A stretch of DNA of 64,000 nucleotides. It comes from Galbula dea. Lineage: Eukaryota; Chordata; Aves; Piciformes; Galbulidae. Of this stretch, positions 58,876-64,000 are shown one piece after another. The notes under the pieces were generated by a model. The model had not been told where the DNA came from, ran no database searches, and saw only the letters and a program-made list of their open reading frames with translations. Each line of letters starts with the position of its first letter. Position 1 is the first letter of the stretch. A program made the translations under genes and the position numbers. The stretch lies in contig VWZX01006700.1 in assembly GCA_013399015.1 (NCBI GenBank), positions 1 to 64,000 of the forward strand, written 5' to 3'.

Positions 58876-61800
58876 TAGGGAGAAAGCAAGGGCATGGAGA
58901 AGGAAAAATAGATGAGCAATGGAGGAAAAAATAGCTCAGGAAACTAAAGGCTGTGGCCACATGCAAGCTCTAGCAGAGCTGTCTCAACCTGGATGCTCCC
59001 TCTGCCATATCCATCGGGTTGCTCAGTCTTCCCCAGAGTATGATACAGATCTGGAGGAAAAGTGATATCCCAACCCAGGTGCTTTGCAGGGCAGCTAGTC
59101 CAGCTTGAGCTGCTCACGATGGATATTAGAAAAATAAACCCATCCCAAAGAAATCCCTCAGCCTGAAATCCTTGCTAACTGCTTGCAGGGAAGAATAAGG
59201 CTCAGACACTCAAAACTCCATGAAAAACTCACATTGATGCCTCTGCAGGATCTCATTTCCCCCTGTAGGGGGAAGGTGACCCCACCATAGCACTTGCCTG
59301 GGCTGGGACAGGGGATCCTGGCTTCCCACAGAGCTGGGGATGCTTTTCCATTGGTGCCCTTCCCGAAGGCCACCCACAGCTGCCAATATTCATAGCTCAG
59401 TGAGCATATGCATTGCACCAAGCTCACCCAAGCACGCAGGGAAGAAGGCAAGGAAAAAAGCAACAACCTTGGGGTCAGAGCCAGGAATAGCTGCCTACAG
59501 CCAGAAATAGAGAGGGCCATATTCAGCCCTGGTTCTTTGAGAGCCGCTGGATCGGAGCATGGTGTTTCCAAGATTTCAGCCCCAGAGAGGACAGGATTAA
59601 TTTTTCCTTTGGACTCATGTTCCCCCCCTGTAAGACGCCCCCATAGCTGCTCTCCAGCTCCAAAAAAGTTGCTGGGTGGATGGAGCAGGTGGGAATGGGT
59701 AGGGATGCAATCCAGCAGTGGGGAGGGAACAAGTGACCTCTGGAAAATGTGCTGGAAAAGCAAGGGAAGCAGGTCAGGAGAAGGGACGGGTTTCAGCACC
59801 TGCTGCTGCGAAGCCTGATGCTGACCTGGGAAGGGGCGACACAGGGGAGCAGATTCCAGAGGATTTTGGCAGCGCACAGTGATCTGCGCACATCTCGATG
59901 ACTCCTTTGGGTGCCTGCAAGAATCTTAGCACATGAGATCAATGCAGGCAGCGTGCAAGGCACGGAGACCATCACGTGTACTCCTCCATTACCCCAAGAA
60001 AGCTGTTAGTAGGGACAACCACTTCCTCACCCCAGACATACAAGGTGCAGTCCCATTCCTCTGAGCACATGCACATATAAATATGCATGCCCACGTGCAT
60101 GTGCAAACACAAAACCAGGTGCATACCACCACATCCAGCCAACAGGCAAAAGAATATCCTGGCTGTCCTGGCAGGACCTGCCTGCTGATACCCTAGACTC
60201 CAACACAACCCCACTGCTGCACACCTTGCTCCGCACTCAGCTGTGGCAGAGATGCATGTCCCAATACAGGGCTGGATGCTGCTCCCAGGTTGGGAATGGT
60301 GGCTGAACCCTTCTTACCAACACTGTTTGCTAAGGAGAACACGGGAGTCAGAAGACCTGGTCCTGCTGCCTCCAGCACCAGCCCAGATGCTGCTGGAGGC
60401 AGACTTCAATGATCAACCCTCAAGCACCACATCTAGAAGCCAATACTTGGGTAAGTGAAAGAAGAAAGCAGACAGGAGCACATCTGATGAAGGCATCTGG
60501 TGCAGAAAACTGAAAGCTGTGGGTGAGGTAGCCCCCTGGGTAGCTGGCCTGCAGAGTGGAGATCCTCACCCCTGATCAAACCAGAGGTTTGAACAACTTC
60601 TCTCCCATCCTTCCTTGCTCTACCTGAAGCTTCCCAGCCACCTTCAGGGCGCTGAGGAAGGGCTGCATTTGTTAGGATAACTTGTTTCCTTCCTTGCTCC
60701 CCACCACCTCGCAGGAGAAAATCCACCTATGTGTTTTGCAAGGTCTCCCTGCATGGCTGCTGTTAGCTTGTGCTCCACAGCTGTAAGATCCTCACCCTGC
60801 AGACCAACGAAGGGCTGAATTGCAAAAAGAACTGTCCTTGGGCTTTTTTCTGTGGGGTTTTGAGCCCCATTCTGGATATGGAGGGGAATCCAGAGCCCAC
60901 CTACTCCTGCCCCGCAACTGGACCATCACAGCACAGACTCACAGCAAAGCACTAAACCAGCTCCATGTGCTCCTTCCCAAGAGTTCTGAAGGATACTTCA
61001 AACACCATGCACCCAATTGCAACACGGCAGATATCCCCAGTGACAGATGGGGAGAATATTCCACCCTTTGCTCCATAAAGAGCCTCTCCTGCTGTTCTTC
61101 CAAGTCCCCTTCTGGTTTTGTGTACCGGTGCTGAGGACAGGTGTGCTGGGAAGAGCTGGGGGAGTGTGGGAGGCAGCCTGGGGAAGCCTCCCAGCCTAGG
61201 GGATGCATAGTATCAGACAGATCTCACCAGGTGGCAGCAAGCTGTGCTCGTACAGCAGGCGGGTGAAGGAAGGGCCAGAGAAGACAGAGAGAAGGAATAG
61301 AAAAATAAAGGAACCCCTAAGCAAAGTGTTGACTAGAAAACAGAGGGCACTGGTCCAGACTTGCCTGCCTTCTGCAATAAAAACACATGCATGCAGGTAT
61401 TTCTGCAGAGGTGGGGGCTTGTACAGGGCTGGTAGACATGGTTCCTGCAGGTGTTCCCCATCACTCCCAGTTGTCCCATCCTCCTATGGTAGCTTGACAC
61501 ACAGGTGTGCAGGGTGGCCTGACAGATTCACTCCCTACCAAAGAGGCCCATAAAGCCATGGAACCAGGTGCTGCTGCAACCACACAGCATATCTGTACCA
61601 CAAACTAGCCAGGGAAAATCGCTCATCTAGACTTGCAGCACCAAAGCCCTCTCCCAAAACCCATCCAGGAGTAGCAGTATCCCCTTGAAGCTTCTCCTGT
61701 TTGCAACACACCTCTAAGGTCAGACTATGTCATCGGGCCCTGCAAAATGAAGGCTTATCTGCATCAGCTCCAGGAAAGCCATGTCACAGTGTGGCTAGGA

Positions 61801-64000
61801 CATTTGTGAATGCACACCTGGGGCAGAGCCAGCACCAGGGAGTCCACGAAAGCTTCTCCTCCATCTCAGCATACAAAACTCAGCCTCTGGATTGAGGGTA
61901 GGTTATTTTGTTTTTTGCTTGTTTGTTTGTTTAGCAAACTACTGTCCAGCCTTGTAAGACAAGTCCCCACAGTGCTCAAATAAGCCAAGTATTTTTGCTC
62001 ACTCTTCCTGCAGCCTTGAGATGGCCTTTGGGAAACACACACCTTGCAGCCCTCCATGCCCTGGTAATTGAAGAGGCTGCTTCTCTTCTCAGCCAGCAAA
62101 GGGATTACAGGACATGCTTAAGGGCTTGAGTTCATAACCTTCAGCCTCCCCTAGAGCTCAGAAATTGTGGCAGTGCCACCACTAGCTAGCAGCATAGCCA
62201 GCCATCTCCATCCCAGGCATCTGAATGGCACGGCCAGCATTTGGGCTTCAAGCTGAGGCAGAGCATGCCACCTTTCCAGGCTGCTCACAATTAACTGCTT
62301 TTGAGGCTGCAAGGAGACAAATTACTATAATTTAACAAATAGACTTTATCTTAAAACGAGCACCTTACTCAACACCTATTGATTCCTGCTCCCCCTCCAG
62401 AGAACTCTCTGCAATTAAGTTGTCACATCCCTAATGCCCACGTAAAAATGAGCCAGCTCCAGTGTCTCCCAGAACACCTCACCCGCACAGGAATACAAAA
62501 CCCAGCTGCCAAGTTTCCTTTGTACCCCTGAATTAGCCAGAGATGAAATTTATCTCAGTGGTAGACAGCAGAGCTTTTATCTGCATCCCTCCAACTGCCA
62601 TACAGCTTGCAGACAGTTCATGTTTTGCTCGTCCTCTTCCAAACTGCTAATAGTTTTGCACAAAGCCAGGGGGATGGTGTCCTCCACGGGCAGAGAATTG
62701 GAGAGAGCAGAAACTCAGGATTTTTGGCTGGTAGCTCTTCCAGAGCTGTTCTTTGTCTGCTAGGACAGCAGTACGCTGCAGAGAGGGGTGTGGCTGGTAA
62801 CATCTCATGGCCCCGAGGCACTGGCACAGAGATACTATAGGCTGCCCTGTCCCATAGCCTGTCCCTGCCCTGCTGAGAGTCCCTCTGGGACTCTCAGTCC
62901 CCCAGTACACAGGCTGAGTAGTCCTGAATGCATCACATAAGCCTGCTATGCCTCAGTTTTCCCATCACTGCAAACAGTCTGGGTGTTGGTGACATCTTTG
63001 TCAAGCAGAGGAACAACAGCATGAGTCAGGGACATGGGAGCGTTTGCAACTGAGGGCAGTTTCTTTCCTGACGGCAGGTGCAGTGAGTATAAGAACTGCT
63101 TTCCTCACCCCCCAAAAGACCAATTAAGACACTGGTTTTTAATATCCAGGCTGGGATCATCACAACGACAGAATCATGTCTTACCACTTGCTCCCCAGTG
63201 GGGCAGCTCAGAGGTTTGCAAGCTCAGGCAGGGCTGCTGTGTCCCCCAGACCCTCACAGGGACCCTGCAGAGAAACCAAGGGGAGAGAGAGGGAAGGTGA
63301 AAAAACCCTGGCATGTAGTAGCACCGTAGAGTTGGATGCAGCTCCAGGACAGCCAACGATGCCTGCAAATCCTGAGATTTTGCATTTCCAGAATCCCAGA
63401 CCAGCTCAGGGGAGAACTTCTATTTCATTCCTACTGTTCACCAGGAGACAGGGGAGGGTTGCCGAGTGGAAAGACAGCCTTGAAAAAAACAGCAGCAGAG
63501 GGAAAAAAACACAAGAGGGACTGTGGTGCCAGAGATTAGGAAGGGATCTTTGAGATTTAACAGAGATTGGAGAGCTAGACCTAATTACACACCACACACT
63601 CCGACAGCGAGCCACCGGCTGCTGTTCTTTTCACCGATGCAGCATAAAGATTTGGTAATTGCTGCCATGTAGCAGGCATAATCTTCTCCTCACCGTCTCC
63701 TGGCACTTGTTGCACTTCTGGGAGAGTTGCAGTCAGCTCTGCAGAGAGCCTTGGACCCATGAGCAGAGCCAGGGAAGTTTAGGGGTGCAGATACATGCAC
63801 CAAAAAGAGTGCTTGGCCCTGCAGCAAGGGTGCATGGAGGTGGTGGGCAGGGTGCGTGGCTGTCTCTGTGTTTCCCCTCTTGGGGCATCCCACCTACAAA
63901 ACTTCCTTGCCAAGAGACAACTTAGTCCTTTTCACCAGTGAAGCCAGTGTCATTTATTGATAGTGTTGCCTTGAGGCAGGCAGGGGACTAAGCAGATGCA
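58876..64000. other. Non-coding stretch to the window end
   Basis: The longest frame of the window (239 codons, minus strand, 59877-59158) lies here but shows no domain, no membrane pattern and no splice support. A (GTTT)n tract is listed separately. A phrase near 62949 (ATGCCTCAGTTTTCCCATCA) hints at a third MIR relic but is too short to call. Confidence 0.45.
61905..61933 (+). repeat. (GTTT)n tract
   Basis: TTTTGTTTTTTGCTTGTTTG followed by TTTGTTTAG; a short simple repeat. Confidence 0.8.

Noticed and set aside
58539..58966. Ser/Leu/Phe-rich minus-strand frames of 91-126 codons
   Set aside because: They are the complement of a purine-rich region and its minisatellite.
59158..59877. Longest open frame of the window, 239 codons on the minus strand
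   Set aside because: Composition is Leu/Ser/Pro/Cys-rich without a domain, signal or splice support; frames of this size occur by chance in 64 kb.
60243..60464. Plus-strand frame ending at a GTAAGT donor-like site
   Set aside because: The upstream acceptor is poor and the frame has no recognisable protein features.
62940..62985. Possible third MIR relic (ATGCCTCAGTTTTCCCATCA)
   Set aside because: Only one core block matches; a similar single block near 10483 was rejected for the same reason.
1..64000. CRISPR arrays, bacterial operons, tRNA or rRNA genes
   Set aside because: No spaced direct repeats of that kind, no cloverleaf or ribosomal sequence noticed; content is vertebrate repetitive and unique DNA.

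Overview
This window looks like vertebrate, almost certainly avian, nuclear DNA with no intact protein-coding gene. The strongest evidence is at least ten fragments of chicken-repeat-1 (CR1) type LINEs. Several end in the ATTCTGTG/ATTCTATG-like octamers typical of CR1, and several keep recognisable endonuclease, reverse transcriptase or ORF2 C-terminal protein. Solo LTRs with 5-bp target duplications, MIR-like SINE relics and assembly N characters fit the same picture. There are no bacterial-style operons, and long open frames in the unique DNA do not resemble known proteins.

Layout. From 1 to 2.3 kb there are two CR1 fragments in opposite orientation; the first runs off the window start. From 2.3 to 9.9 kb the DNA is mostly unique, with an ancient CR1/L3-like relic (3.8 kb), a MIR-like relic (8.2 kb) and G/T-rich tracts. 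From 9.9 to 11.3 kb lie a CR1 3' end and a solo LTR flanked by CATGG. From 11.3 to 26.6 kb the DNA is mostly unique, with a worn CR1 reverse-transcriptase piece (16.8 kb), a second MIR-like relic (24.2 kb) and one convincing small exon candidate on the minus strand (22.5 kb).

From 26.6 to 31.0 kb there is a dense repeat island. It holds a diverged minisatellite of about 38 bp, four CR1 copies, and a second LTR of the same family inserted into one of those CR1s. From 31 to 64 kb the DNA is mostly unique, broken by an N gap beside an (ATCCC)n array (33.3 kb), a CR1 tail (35.3 kb), an old CR1 relic (37.4 kb), a T-rich tract (45.2 kb), the best-preserved CR1 C-terminus (45.6 kb), an unassigned open frame (49.2 kb) and a 15-bp purine minisatellite (58.8 kb).

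No operon or gene pathway can be described. The window is best read as an intron or intergenic region. The most informative signals are the nested insertions, a single N that sits exactly where the second LTR lacks 184 bp present in the first, the unusual minisatellite, and the 82-bp exon candidate. I do not see evidence for a new multi-gene biological system.
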